From: Desulfovibrio piger
Lineage (GTDB): Bacteria > Desulfobacterota > Desulfovibrionia > Desulfovibrionales > Desulfovibrionaceae
Reading direction: 5' to 3'
Length of the DNA: 39,460 nt
NCBI RefSeq assembly: GCF_012843875.1
Contig: NZ_JABAFY010000025.1
Coordinates: forward strand, 1 to 39,460
Below are positions 1-7,566 of this stretch, piece by piece. Below the pieces are notes generated by a model, which had not been told where the DNA came from, did no database searches, and was given only the letters and a program-made list of their open reading frames with translations. A program made the translations under genes and the position numbers. Positions within the stretch are counted from its first letter, which is position 1. Every line of letters begins with the position of its first letter.

Positions 1-25
1 CATCACGAAAATCTGTTTGTTTCAT
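1..25 (-). CDS. Start of a gene running off the left edge (possible tctB)
   Basis: Only eight codons are inside the window; the ATG at 25-23 reads MKQTDFRD. It lies about 105 bases downstream of the tctC stop on the same strand, where tripartite tricarboxylate transporter loci often carry the small membrane subunit TctB. No strong Shine-Dalgarno is visible, and eight residues cannot identify a family. The identity is a guess from position. Confidence 0.3.
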
Positions 26-89
26 GGGACGAGATTACCACACCTTTTAAAATCAAAAAACATGCCGGACATCCTCTGAATGGAAAACA

Positions 90-113
90 GCGGGAAAGGT
101 CGCCCTTCCCCGC
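90..113 (-). other. Intercistronic stem-loop downstream of tctC
   Basis: Ten base pairs with one A-C mismatch close a four-base loop (90-99 pairs with 104-113). There is no T-run directly after it on the minus strand, so it is not a classical terminator. Hairpins here are common after binding-protein genes, where they protect the upstream message so that the binding protein outnumbers the permease; that role is inferred. Confidence 0.5.
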
Positions 114-129
114 CGGGACATGACAGAGA

Positions 130-1082
130 TTACTTCTTGTACAGCTTGGAGACCACGTCGCGGCAGAAGATCTCCTGCGCGGCGATGAGTTCGGCCAGCT
201 GCTTGTTGTCCTTGAAATCAAGGCTCATGCCGGCCTTCTGGTGAGCCTCGATGCAGGCGGGATCCTGCATGGTCTTGCGGAAGGCTTCCACATAGAAGTC
301 CACGATCTCCTGCGGGGTACCCTTGGGCAGCACCAGCGCACGGGCGGAACCGTACCATTCCTTGTAGTAGCCCAGCTCGCCCAGGGTGGGCACGTCGGGA
401 TATTCGGGCAGACGGGCGGTGTTGAACACGCCCAGGATGCGCAGTTCGGGCTTGTCACCGCTGCACAGGGCGGCCACGTCGGCCACCTTGGCGCAGGAGA
501 AGTGCACTTCGCCCTGGCGCAGGGCCAGCAGCTGGTCGGCGGTACCGCCGTAGGGGATGGCCTTGTAATCGAAGCCGGCGGAAGTGCCAGCAGCTGGGCG
601 GCGGTATGGTTGGAAGCTTCCACACCGTTGGTGGAGCAGCGCAGGTTGCCCTTGGCCTTACAGGCATCCACCAGTTCCTTGAGGCTCTTCCAGGGGCTGT
701 TGGCACGCACGACCACCACGCCGGTCTCGCTCAGCTGGTTGCAGACGGGCACCACGTCGCTGACGGCGAAGGTGGAGCCGGGCTGCACGGCCAGGGTGGT
801 GAAGGTGGGCAGGTTGATGAAGCCGATGGTGCGGCCGTCGGGCTTGGAGTTGACCAGCTCGGTCCAGCCGATCTTGCCGTCGCCGCCGGGCAGGTTGTTG
901 ATGATCAGGGTCTTGCCCACATACTTTTCGGCCTGAGAAGCCAGCAGGCGCGCACCGGTATCCGTGCCGGAACCGGCCTTGTAAGCCACGATGACGGTCA
1001 CATCGCCGTCAGGGGTCCACGCAGAAGCTGCCAGCGGCATGGCCAGCAGAGCCATGACCAGGAAAGCAAGGATCTTTTTCAT
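130..1082 (-). pseudogene. tctC: TctC-family tripartite tricarboxylate transporter binding protein, frameshifted
   Basis: This would be the periplasmic solute-binding protein of a TTT (Bug/TctC) carboxylate importer. The ATG at 1082 follows a GAGGAGG ribosome site and opens with a signal peptide (MKKILAFLVMALLAMPLAASA, cleavage before WTP). The N-terminal half reads well to NHTAAQLLA; the frame then goes wrong near 581-588. The rest (HFSCAKVADVAAL through the end VSKLYKK) continues in another frame to the stop at 130. Adding one base there gives ...LLAxSAGFDYKAIPYGG... and a protein of about 317 residues, the normal family length. The break is not at a homopolymer. It is either a real inactivating deletion or a sequence error. 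Substrate unknown. Confidence 0.85.
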
Positions 1083-1117
1083 GTTTCCTCCTCAAAAGAT
1101 CTGTCGAACTGTGGCGC

Positions 1118-1138
1118 TTTGGTGACATTTTGGTGACA
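1118..1138. repeat. Two direct repeats TTTGGTGACA, 11 bp apart
   Basis: TTTGGTGACA occurs at 1118-1127 and again at 1129-1138, about one helical turn apart. On the minus strand the pair lies between the predicted tctC transcription start and the ribosome site. This spacing fits a dimeric regulator binding tandem half-sites, and the position would suit a repressor. The regulator is unknown. Confidence 0.5.
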
Positions 1139-1150
1139 AGCGTCCGTTTT

Positions 1151-1178
1151 CCCTTACCGCCTTGCCCTGATGCGTCAA
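1151..1178 (-). promoter_or_regulatory. Predicted sigma-70 promoter of tctC
   Basis: On the minus strand, TTGACG (1178-1173) and TAAGGG (1156-1151) are 16 bases apart. This places the start near 1144, giving a short leader that contains the TTTGGTGACA repeats and the ribosome site. Confidence 0.45.
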
Positions 1179-1475
1179 GGAATGCCTCTTTTTTGCGGGA
1201 TTTGCCCGGATATGGCTCAAAATCCTCCCGGGATGCTCAGGGATGGAGGGCCCTTTTGCAGGGAGTCCCCTGTCTTCCGGCTAGGGCCCATAAGCCTTGC
1301 CTGTGCGGGCTGCCCATCCCTGTTTCCGGTTCGATCCGGGGCAGAACAGCCGCATGCGGATGTCCTTACCGGCAACTGCCTGTGCCCCGGATGCCGGGAG
1401 GTGCAAAAAATGAAGAACTCCCGCAGAGCGGAGGATGCTGCATTTCGCACCGCAGTATTCACAGATACAGCCATA
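1179..1475. other. Gene-free spacer
   Basis: Between the tctC promoter and the tRNA terminator I see no convincing gene. Open frames here lack a good ribosome site and have no recognisable protein character. No RNA signal was recognised. Confidence 0.5.
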
Positions 1476-1510
1476 ACAAAAAAGCGGTCCGGGACAGACC
1501 CGAACCGCTT
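1476..1510 (-). terminator. Intrinsic terminator of the first tRNA-Met unit
   Basis: On the minus strand a stem (AAGCGGT...ACCGCTT with inner CGGG/CCCG) is followed by a T-run (the A-run near 1478-1483). It starts ten bases after the tRNA ends. Confidence 0.8.
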
Positions 1511-1519
1511 GTGAGTTTC

Positions 1520-1596
1520 TGGTAGCAAGGGAGGGATTTGAACCCCCGACACTGCGGGTATGAACCGCATGCTCTGACCAACTGAGCTACCTTGCC
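1520..1596 (-). tRNA. tRNA-Met (CAU)
   Basis: This 77-base cloverleaf includes an encoded CCA. The anticodon loop UUCAUAC gives CAU on a UGCGG/CCGCA stem. The T-arm has GUUCAAAUC. The acceptor stem begins with a G-U pair rather than the C-A mismatch of initiators, and the anticodon stem lacks the three G-C pairs of tRNA-fMet, so it is most likely the elongator. A CAU tRNA modified to lysidine (tRNA-Ile2) cannot be ruled out by eye. The sequence is identical to the gene at 1982-2058. Confidence 0.93.
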
Positions 1597-1631
1597 ATAA
1601 GGCTTTGTGAATTTTCCACAACGCAGAGATG

Positions 1632-1660
1632 CATCTACAGAACTTGCTCTCCTTTGGCAA
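1632..1660 (-). promoter_or_regulatory. Promoter of the first tRNA-Met
   Basis: On the minus strand TTGCCA (1660-1655), a 17-base spacer and TAGATG (1637-1632). The same arrangement, with nearly the same spacer and downstream bases, stands before the second tRNA copy, which supports a real promoter. The remaining bases 1661-1939 show nothing I can call. Confidence 0.7.
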
Positions 1661-1939
1661 GCTTTTTCTGTATTTTCTCCCGGCAAGGAGAAAAACTCCC
1701 GCAAAGGGCCCGGCCTGAAGGATCTAGGCCGTGGCTGTTTCTCCTGGCGAAATGGCTCTGGAGACTTCCCATCCCGGGACCGCAGCAATCCCCCAAACGA
1801 TGGCCGTATGCGGAAGTCATCCAGCAGGCGATCCCGGCCGGGACATCCCCTCACCCGTCGCCCCGCCCTTCCATGAAGGACCGGCAGGACGCTCCGGGCG
1901 CTGTCCCGCATCTCGGGACACGCGGCAAAAAAGTCCATA

Positions 1940-1970
1940 ACAAAAGAAGCCCGGAAAATTTCCGGGCTTC
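1940..1970 (-). terminator. Intrinsic terminator of the second tRNA-Met unit
   Basis: A near-perfect stem (GAAGCCCGGAAA with its complement, 1946-1970) is followed on the minus strand by TTTTGTT. It lies 11 bases after the tRNA end. Confidence 0.85.
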
Positions 1971-1981
1971 CTGTCATATTC

Positions 1982-2058
1982 TGGTAGCAAGGGAGGGATT
2001 TGAACCCCCGACACTGCGGGTATGAACCGCATGCTCTGACCAACTGAGCTACCTTGCC
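1982..2058 (-). tRNA. tRNA-Met (CAU), second identical copy
   Basis: All 77 bases match the copy at 1520-1596, including the CCA end and CAU anticodon. Each copy has its own promoter and terminator, so the two form separate transcription units 462 bases apart. Confidence 0.93.
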
Positions 2059-2094
2059 GTGATGGCGTTTCGTGTCCCACTCAACGCAGGGATG

Positions 2095-2123
2095 TATCTA
2101 CAGAAGTTGCTCCCCTTTGGCAA
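2095..2123 (-). promoter_or_regulatory. Promoter of the second tRNA-Met
   Basis: On the minus strand TTGCCA (2123-2118), a 17-base spacer and TAGATA (2100-2095). It lies just beyond the uppP stop codon, so tRNA transcription probably also starts independently of uppP. Confidence 0.7.
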
Positions 2124-2153
2124 GCATTTTTTGGGGATTTTCCCAATTTTTTT

Positions 2154-2948
2154 TTAATGCACCATGAAATACCAGATAAAGGGAGCCAGCAGCAGGCGGT
2201 ACACGGCAAAGGGCACCAGGGTCATATGACCCACCAGCCTCACGAAGGCCTTGACCGCGATCAGGGCGGAAATAAAGGAGCCGATCATGCCCACGGCAAA
2301 GAAGGGGATGTCCGCCGCGGTGAACAGATGCAGGCTCTTGAGCAGGTCAAAGCCCGTGGCCGCCACCATGATGGGCACGGCGGCGATGAACGAATATTCG
2401 GCCGCCAGCGGACGGCGGGCCCCCAGGATCATGCCGCCCATGATGGTGGCCGCCGAACGGGAAAAGCCGGGGAACAGGGCCAGGCACTGGAAGCAGCCGA
2501 TGCCGAAGGCCAGGCCGGGCGTCATGTCGTCCAGGGTCTCATAGCGGGGATGGAACTGGCGGCGCTCCACAAAGATCATCAGCAGGGCGCCGATGACGAA
2601 GGGGATCAGCACCATGCTCGGCGTGAACAGGCTCTTGATCTGGGAGTGCAGCAGCAGGCCCAGCACACAGGCGGGCACGCAGGTGAGGAAGAGCATCCAG
2701 ATGCCGCGCAGACCGGCAAAGGGCACGCCCTGTTGCGGCCGCAGCAGGCCCCAGAAACGTCCCCAGTAGAGGACGACCACCGCCATGATGGCGCCCAGCT
2801 GGATGACCACCTGGAAGGTGGCAGCTTTTTCACCGCTGAAATTGAGCAGATCGCCCACCAGCACCAGATGGCCCGAGGACGAGACCGGCAGGTATTCCGT
2901 CAGCCCTTCCACGATGCTGAGGATGAACGCAACCCACAAATTATCCAT
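2154..2948 (-). CDS. uppP: Undecaprenyl-diphosphatase UppP (BacA)
   Basis: This integral membrane enzyme dephosphorylates undecaprenyl diphosphate to recycle the lipid carrier for peptidoglycan and other envelope polymers; extra copies give bacitracin resistance. The 264-residue length is normal. Both family motifs are intact: EGLTEYLPVSSSGHL at residues 14-28 (Glu14, Glu18, Ser25, His27) and PGFSRSAAT at 160-168 (Arg164). The rest is a series of hydrophobic helices. The ATG at 2948 is preceded by AAAGGACGG. The stop is followed by a run of A on the coding strand and then the tRNA promoter. The gene seems to be transcribed alone and diverges from the small gene at 3029. Confidence 0.96.
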   Translation of the reverse strand: MDNLWVAFILSIVEGLTEYLPVSSSGHLVLVGDLLNFSGEKAATFQVVIQLGAIMAVVVLYWGRFWGLLRPQQGVPFAGLRGIWMLFLTCVPACVLGLLLHSQIKSLFTPSMVLIPFVIGALLMIFVERRQFHPRYETLDDMTPGLAFGIGCFQCLALFPGFSRSAATIMGGMILGARRPLAAEYSFIAAVPIMVAATGFDLLKSLHLFTAADIPFFAVGMIGSFISALIAVKAFVRLVGHMTLVPFAVYRLLLAPFIWYFMVH

Positions 2949-2977
2949 ATATGCCGTCCTTTGGATCCGAAGACCCG

Positions 2978-3006
2978 TTGTTTCCCGAAACGGACTCGGC
3001 TAGAGT
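2978..3006 (+). promoter_or_regulatory. Promoter of the 64-residue gene
   Basis: TTGTTT (2978-2983), 17 bases, TAGAGT (3001-3006). It is correctly placed ahead of the AAAGGAG ribosome site and the ATG at 3029, and it overlaps the uppP upstream region. Confidence 0.55.
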
Positions 3007-3028
3007 GATCCACAAAAAGGAGAACTCC

Positions 3029-3223
3029 ATGGCCACCATCATGCCCGCTTCGGAACTGGTACGGCGAGCCGCCGCCTGGCTGGCGGAACAGCGCGCCCTG
3101 TATCCCGAAAAATCCCTGGCCGCCCTTCTGGACGAAGCCGGGATGCGCTTCAACCTCAACCCGCTGGACGCGGCGGCACTGGGCCGCCTGTTCGATCCCG
3201 CGACGCAGGAAAAAAACGACTAG
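3029..3223 (+). CDS. Small hypothetical protein, 64 residues
   Basis: I do not recognise a family. The start at 3029 is chosen because AAAGGAG stands six bases upstream and a promoter precedes it; an in-frame ATG at 2951 lies upstream of the promoter. The product is mainly helical, Ala/Leu-rich and soluble, with no signal peptide, membrane segment or cysteine motif (MATIMPASELVRRAAAWLAE, ending FDPATQEKND). Codon use matches the neighbours. A terminator lies about 240 bases downstream. Probably a lineage-specific conserved protein. Confidence 0.7.
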   Translation: MATIMPASELVRRAAAWLAEQRALYPEKSLAALLDEAGMRFNLNPLDAAALGRLFDPATQEKND

Positions 3224-3631
3224 CCTTCCCGGACAGCGGCCGGAGCCCGCACAGGGGGCATCGCGCCCTCTCCGGGACCCCGGTCCCGCAGGGTGCCGCG
3301 CTTCCCGGATGGCAGCAGCCCATCCCCGGCTGGCCCCGGTCGCAGCGCCCGCGGCCAGCCTATAGACGGAAATGCCGGGCATTGCAATCCCCGTCGTGCG
3401 CATCATGCCGCGAGGTATGAAAAAAGGGAAGGCGGCCTGATGGTCGTACTCCCCTTGTTCCAGTCTCCCCCATCCCTTGCGGACGGGGGAGTTTTTTGTC
3501 TCTGCCCGGAGGCTCCCACTGCTCTCCCCCGCTCCCTCTGAAGGGCGCCGAAAAAGGAAGAGGCATGGGGAAGGGAGGCCTCCTTGCCGCCGGCAAAAAG
3601 CCCTCCCCGCCCTTGTCGAGAATCGTTTATC
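3224..3631. other. Gene-free spacer between two convergent genes
   Basis: The first half is GC-rich with no recognised feature. Around 3361 there is a TATAGA box without a good -35. A strong plus-strand terminator ends at 3497. I see no clear minus-strand terminator for metG; a GGAGGCCTCC palindrome near 3575-3585 followed on the minus strand by a short T-rich stretch is the only candidate. Confidence 0.5.
3465..3497 (+). terminator. Intrinsic terminator
   Basis: An 11-pair stem with one mismatch (CTCCCCC...GGGGGAG) and loop CTTGC is followed by six Ts. It works on the plus strand only. It ends either a long 3' UTR of the 64-residue gene or an unrecognised short RNA. Confidence 0.85.
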
Positions 3632-5596
3632 CTAGGCGATCTGGCTGCCGTTGGGCACAGGCGCGGCAGGCGTCAGGACGGAGAGCTTGCCGTCCTTTTC
3701 CGCGGTCAGCACCATGCCGTTGGACATGAGGCCACGGATCTTGCGCGGCGCCAGGTTGAGCACGGCGATGACCTGCTTGCCCACCAGCTCCTCGGGCTTG
3801 TAGTAGTCGGCCAGGCCGGACAGGATCTGGCGCGGCTGGCCTTCGTCAAAGTCGATCTCCAGACGCAGGATGCGGTCGGCATTGGGATGCTTTTCCGCCA
3901 CGACCACGGTCCCGGCGCGCATCTCCACGGCCTTGAACTGGTCGAAGCTGATCTCGCCGCTCTGGCCTTCGGCGGCAGGAGCGGCCTTGGGGGCTTCCTG
4001 CTTCTTTTCCTTCTTGGCCTTGGGGGCCTTTTCGGCCGGAGCTTCCTGCTGCAGGGCCTTGACGTCGATGCGCGGGAAAAGGTTGGAGCTGGCCGCCACT
4101 TCAGTGCCGGGCTGCAGACCGTCAAAGTTGCCGGCCTCGGCTTCCAGCGAGGTGGTCACAGGGCCCTCGCCGGGCTGCTGGCCCAGCTGCTCCAGCAGGG
4201 TGCGGGAGGCATCGGGCATGACGGCCCACAGGCACAGGGCCACCTTGCGCATGGCCGACAGCAGCACGTACATGACCGTGCCCAGACGCGTGGTGTCGCC
4301 CTGCTTGAACAGGGTCCACGGCGCCTGCGAATCCACGTATTTATTGAGCGCGCGCACCAGATCCCACAGGGAATCCAGGCCCTGGGCGAACTGGGTGTTG
4401 CCGAACAGCTGGATGTAATTGGTCATGGCCGTGGCGCACAGCTCGACGATGGCCTTGTCGTCTTCGCTGAATTCGCCGGGCTGGGGCACCTTGCTCTCAA
4501 AATACTTGGCCGTCATGGACAGCACGCGGCTGAACAGGTTGCCCAGGTCGTTGGCCAGGTCGGCGTTGATGCGGGTCACCATGCCTTCTTCACTGAAGGA
4601 GGCATCGGAACCGAAATGCATCTCGCGCAGCAGGAAATAACGGAAGGCGTCCAGACCGTACTTCTGGCGCATCTCCAGCGGTTCCACCACGTTGCCCAGG
4701 GATTTGGACATTTTGGTATCGCGCACCAGCCAGTAGCCGTGCACGTTCAGGTGCTGGTACACGGGCAGGCCCGCGGCCTTGAGCATGGTGGGCCAGAACA
4801 CGGCATGGGGTTTGAGGATGTCCTTGGCCACCAGATGTTCGCCGGGCCAGAAGGTCTTGTACTTTTCACCGTCGGGCCAGCCCAGGGCGCTGATGTAGTT
4901 CAGCAGGGCGTCGAACCACACATAGCAGACGTAATCCTTGTCGAAGGGCAGTTCGATGCCCCAGGTCAGGCGGGACTTGGGACGGGAGATGCACAGGTCT
5001 TCCAGCGCGCCCGATTCCAGCATGGACAGCACTTCGTTGCGGTAGCGCTCGGGGCGGATGAAGTCGGGATGGCTCTCGATGTATTCCCGCAGCCAGGGCA
5101 GGTACTTGGACATGCGGAAGAAGTAGTTCTTCTCGCTGATGAATTCAGGCTTGGTCAGATGCTGGGGGCACAGGCCGTTCTCCAGCTCCTTTTCCGTATA
5201 GAAGCGTTCGCAGCCGTAGCAGTAGTGGCCGCCAAACTCGCCGAAATAGATGTCGCCGGCATCATAGACCTGCTGCAGGAAGCGCTGCACGCGGGCCTTG
5301 TGGTCTTCGTCGGTGGTACGCACGAAGGCGTCGTTCTCGATGCCCAGATGCGGCCACAGCTGCTGGAACAGGCCGCTGATGCCGTCCACGAATTCCTTGG
5401 GGGAGACGCCCTGCTTTTCGGCGGCCTTGACGATCTTGTCACCGTGTTCGTCCGTACCGGTCAGGAACATGGTGTTGTCGCCCAGGGTCTTGTGGAAGCG
5501 CGACAGGGAGTCGGCCACGATGGTGGTATAGGCATGTCCCAGATGGGGCTTGGCATTCACATAGTAAATGGGGGTGGTGATATAAAAGTTCTTCAC
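3632..5596 (-). CDS. metG: Methionyl-tRNA synthetase
   Basis: This cytoplasmic enzyme charges tRNA-Met and tRNA-fMet. The 654 residues hold, in order: the class I catalytic core with the HIGH-like motif HLGH (18-21); a connective peptide with a zinc knuckle (Cys126, Cys129, Cys143, His146); the KMSKS loop (295-299); the helical anticodon domain; a charged Lys/Ala/Glu linker; and a C-terminal tRNA-binding (EMAP-II-like) domain starting at GEISFDQF. This is the form with a fused C-terminal dimerisation domain. The start codon is GTG at 5596, with ACGGAG eight bases upstream. Only 12 bases separate it from the ricT stop, so the two genes are cotranscribed. Two tRNA-Met genes lie about 1.6 kb downstream. 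Confidence 0.97.
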   Translation of the reverse strand: MKNFYITTPIYYVNAKPHLGHAYTTIVADSLSRFHKTLGDNTMFLTGTDEHGDKIVKAAEKQGVSPKEFVDGISGLFQQLWPHLGIENDAFVRTTDEDHKARVQRFLQQVYDAGDIYFGEFGGHYCYGCERFYTEKELENGLCPQHLTKPEFISEKNYFFRMSKYLPWLREYIESHPDFIRPERYRNEVLSMLESGALEDLCISRPKSRLTWGIELPFDKDYVCYVWFDALLNYISALGWPDGEKYKTFWPGEHLVAKDILKPHAVFWPTMLKAAGLPVYQHLNVHGYWLVRDTKMSKSLGNVVEPLEMRQKYGLDAFRYFLLREMHFGSDASFSEEGMVTRINADLANDLGNLFSRVLSMTAKYFESKVPQPGEFSEDDKAIVELCATAMTNYIQLFGNTQFAQGLDSLWDLVRALNKYVDSQAPWTLFKQGDTTRLGTVMYVLLSAMRKVALCLWAVMPDASRTLLEQLGQQPGEGPVTTSLEAEAGNFDGLQPGTEVAASSNLFPRIDVKALQQEAPAEKAPKAKKEKKQEAPKAAPAAEGQSGEISFDQFKAVEMRAGTVVVAEKHPNADRILRLEIDFDEGQPRQILSGLADYYKPEELVGKQVIAVLNLAPRKIRGLMSNGMVLTAEKDGKLSVLTPAAPVPNGSQIA

Positions 5597-5608
5597 GTCT
5601 GACTCCGT

Positions 5609-6691
5609 TTATTCGGCGGCGCCGTCCTGCCGTTGCTGCGACTTGCGGCGACGGCGGCGGCGACTTTTGCTGTTCTCTGCGGGGGCGGCCTCGGCCTGCG
5701 GCTGGGCCTGCTGCGGCTGGACTTCCGGCCCGGCGGTCAGGGGCGCGTCGGGCGGCAGCACATCGGCGAACAGGTTGGGATCGTCCACGTTCTCCGGTGT
5801 GACGGAGACCACCAGCAGGCCATCCCCCTGTGCCGCCTTCTGGGGCTGCTGCGCCTGTTTGGGCTGGGCATTGTTGGGATGGGGCTCGGGACGATGCGGA
5901 TCCAGGGCCTGCCATTCTTCCAGCGTCAGTTCCTGTTCTTCGTTGTTCTCGTTGAGCACGGACAGCGAATTGCGGAACATGTTGGCCCGCAGCACCTTCA
6001 TGGTGCCCTGCGTGGTCTGGTATTTCTTGCCCAGACGCGGGCAATTGTGGTGGAAGCGGTCGTAGTTCTCCTGCTCGTAGGAAAGGCAGCAGAGCAGGCG
6101 GCCGCAGATGCCCGAGATCTTGGCAGGGTTGAGGAACAGGTTCTGCTCCTTGGCCATGCGGATGGTCACGGGAGCGAACTTGCGCAGGTACCGGCGGCAG
6201 CAGCAGACCATGCCGCAGTTGCCCACGGCCCCCACCATCTGGGTCTCGTGGCGCACCCCTATCTGGCGCAGTTCGATGCGGGCGCGGTATTCGCGCACCA
6301 GATCCTTGACCAGCTCGCGAAAGTCGATGCGGGCCGGCGCCGTGAAATAGAAAATGAGCTTGCTGCGGTCAAAAAAGACCTCAACGTCCACGAGCTTCAT
6401 GTCCAGGCGGCGGTCACGGATGCACTGGCGGCAGAACTCCGTGGCCTCGCGGGCCAGTTTCTCGTTGGTACGGCCCTCGGCCAGGTCTTCTTCCGTGGCC
6501 CGGCGCTCAATGGGCGTCAGGCTCTCCGGCTCCACACCGGCCACATAATCATAGGGACCGGAGACCACCTGCGCCAGGGCCTGCCCCTGATCGGCCGCGA
6601 TCAGCACATGATCGCCCACGGCCAGATCGGCAGGGCCCGTATGGTACAGGGTCTGTCCCAAAGCGCGAAAGCGCAAACCGTATATTGGCAT
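5609..6691 (-). CDS. ricT: PSP1-domain protein, RicT (YaaT) family
   Basis: In Bacillus subtilis RicT joins RicA and RicF in an Fe-S complex that affects RNase Y and mRNA processing; its role in deltaproteobacteria is not settled. From the ATG at 6691 the protein has 360 residues. The PSP1 domain occupies roughly residues 1-230 and carries the diagnostic cysteine groups: Cys159 with the CCC run 163-165, then Cys196, Cys201 and Cys202. After about residue 265 comes a Pro/Gln/Ala-rich tail ending in an Arg-rich SRRRRRRKS stretch, which may bind RNA. A TTG at 6700 is an alternative start; neither has a strong ribosome site. It is the first gene of the operon with metG. No ricA or ricF partner is visible here. 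Confidence 0.88.
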   Translation of the reverse strand: MPIYGLRFRALGQTLYHTGPADLAVGDHVLIAADQGQALAQVVSGPYDYVAGVEPESLTPIERRATEEDLAEGRTNEKLAREATEFCRQCIRDRRLDMKLVDVEVFFDRSKLIFYFTAPARIDFRELVKDLVREYRARIELRQIGVRHETQMVGAVGNCGMVCCCRRYLRKFAPVTIRMAKEQNLFLNPAKISGICGRLLCCLSYEQENYDRFHHNCPRLGKKYQTTQGTMKVLRANMFRNSLSVLNENNEEQELTLEEWQALDPHRPEPHPNNAQPKQAQQPQKAAQGDGLLVVSVTPENVDDPNLFADVLPPDAPLTAGPEVQPQQAQPQAEAAPAENSKSRRRRRRKSQQRQDGAAE

Positions 6692-6728
6692 AGTTCCCAA
6701 TCTTTGTTGCGGGGATTATCTGAATCCC

Positions 6729-6759
6729 TTTACATCGGGCATATCCGGGCCGCTGTCAA
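6729..6759 (-). promoter_or_regulatory. Possible promoter of ricT-metG
   Basis: A perfect TTGACA (6759-6754 on the minus strand) is followed after 19 bases by TGTAAA (6734-6729). The spacer is longer than ideal, so this is moderate support only. Confidence 0.4.
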
Positions 6760-6940
6760 CAGGCAGCCCCCGCGCCCGCCACAGGCCAGCAAAAGTCTTT
6801 CCCTTCCTGCTCCGTCCATCAAGCCCCTGCCCTGCCGCTGTCCGGCAGTATCCATAATATAAGGAAGAGCCTCAACGTAACGGCATCACTCGCCCTCTTT
6901 TCCCCGTCATGCTTCCTTCCCTGGATAGCGGGGCTTTCCC

Positions 6941-6969
6941 TTGCTATGCAGTTCTGCCTGTTTTAGAAT
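6941..6969 (+). promoter_or_regulatory. Promoter of the HD-domain gene
   Basis: TTGCTA (6941-6946), 17 bases, TAGAAT (6964-6969), followed by AAGGAGA and the ATG at 6991. It probably drives the HD gene, the phosphofructokinase and addAB, since no terminator is seen between them. Confidence 0.65.
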
Positions 6970-6990
6970 CACGGCAAGGAGAATACCATC

Positions 6991-7539
6991 ATGATCTCAC
7001 GAGACGAAGCGCTGGCCCTGCTGGCGGAGAACCATGTCCAGGCGGGCCTGCTGCAACACTCCATTGCTTCCGAGGCCGTCATGCGGGCCCTGGCCCGTGA
7101 ATTTGGTGAAGATGAAGAACTGTGGGGCCTGACCGGCCTGCTGCACGATGTGGACTATCCCGCCACGGAAGCCACACCGGAAAAGCACGGACTGGAAGGC
7201 GCCCGCCTGCTGGAAGGCAAATTGCCCGAAGAGGCCCTGACCGCCATCCGCGCCCACAACGGCGAGATGACCGGCTGTGCGCCCCAGACCCGTTTCGACT
7301 TCGCCCTGCGCTGCGGCGAGACCATCACCGGCCTTATCAGCGCCGCCGCCCTGATGCGTCCCACGGGCTATGAAGGCATGGAAGTCAAGAGCATCAAGAA
7401 AAAGATGAAGGACAAGGCCTTTGCCGCCAGCGTCTGCCGCGACAACATCCGCCAGTGCGAACAGGCGGGCCTGCCGCTGGATGCCTTCCTGGCCCTTTCC
7501 ATCGCCGCCATGCGCGACTGCTTTTCGCAGCCTGCCTGA
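6991..7539 (+). CDS. HD-domain (HDIG-type) phosphohydrolase-like protein
   Basis: A single-domain HD protein of 182 residues. The metal-binding pattern is His23, the His52-Asp53 doublet (LLHDVDYP), His66 and His89 (IRAHNGE), as in small HDIG proteins that act on nucleotides or phosphate esters. The substrate cannot be read from sequence. The ATG at 6991 has AAGGAGA ten bases upstream and a good promoter. It has no signal peptide or membrane segment, so it is cytoplasmic. It is followed after 27 bases by the phosphofructokinase gene and is likely cotranscribed with it. Confidence 0.9.
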   Translation: MISRDEALALLAENHVQAGLLQHSIASEAVMRALAREFGEDEELWGLTGLLHDVDYPATEATPEKHGLEGARLLEGKLPEEALTAIRAHNGEMTGCAPQTRFDFALRCGETITGLISAAALMRPTGYEGMEVKSIKKKMKDKAFAASVCRDNIRQCEQAGLPLDAFLALSIAAMRDCFSQPA

Positions 7540-7566
7540 ACCGAGCATCCCACCACGAGGTGAAGC

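Noticed and set aside
1130..1525. Open frames of over 100 codons on the plus strand
   Set aside because: No ribosome site, composition unlike real proteins here, and they run into the tRNA terminator on the other strand.
3293..3340. CCGGATGGCAGCAGCC resembles the SRP RNA core
   Set aside because: It lacks the GGTCAGG block and the GGAA tetraloop context, and no closing stem was found, so the similarity looks accidental.
3584..5602. Very long plus-strand open frame opposite metG
   Set aside because: It is the antisense shadow of metG; similar long antisense frames lie opposite other GC-rich genes here.
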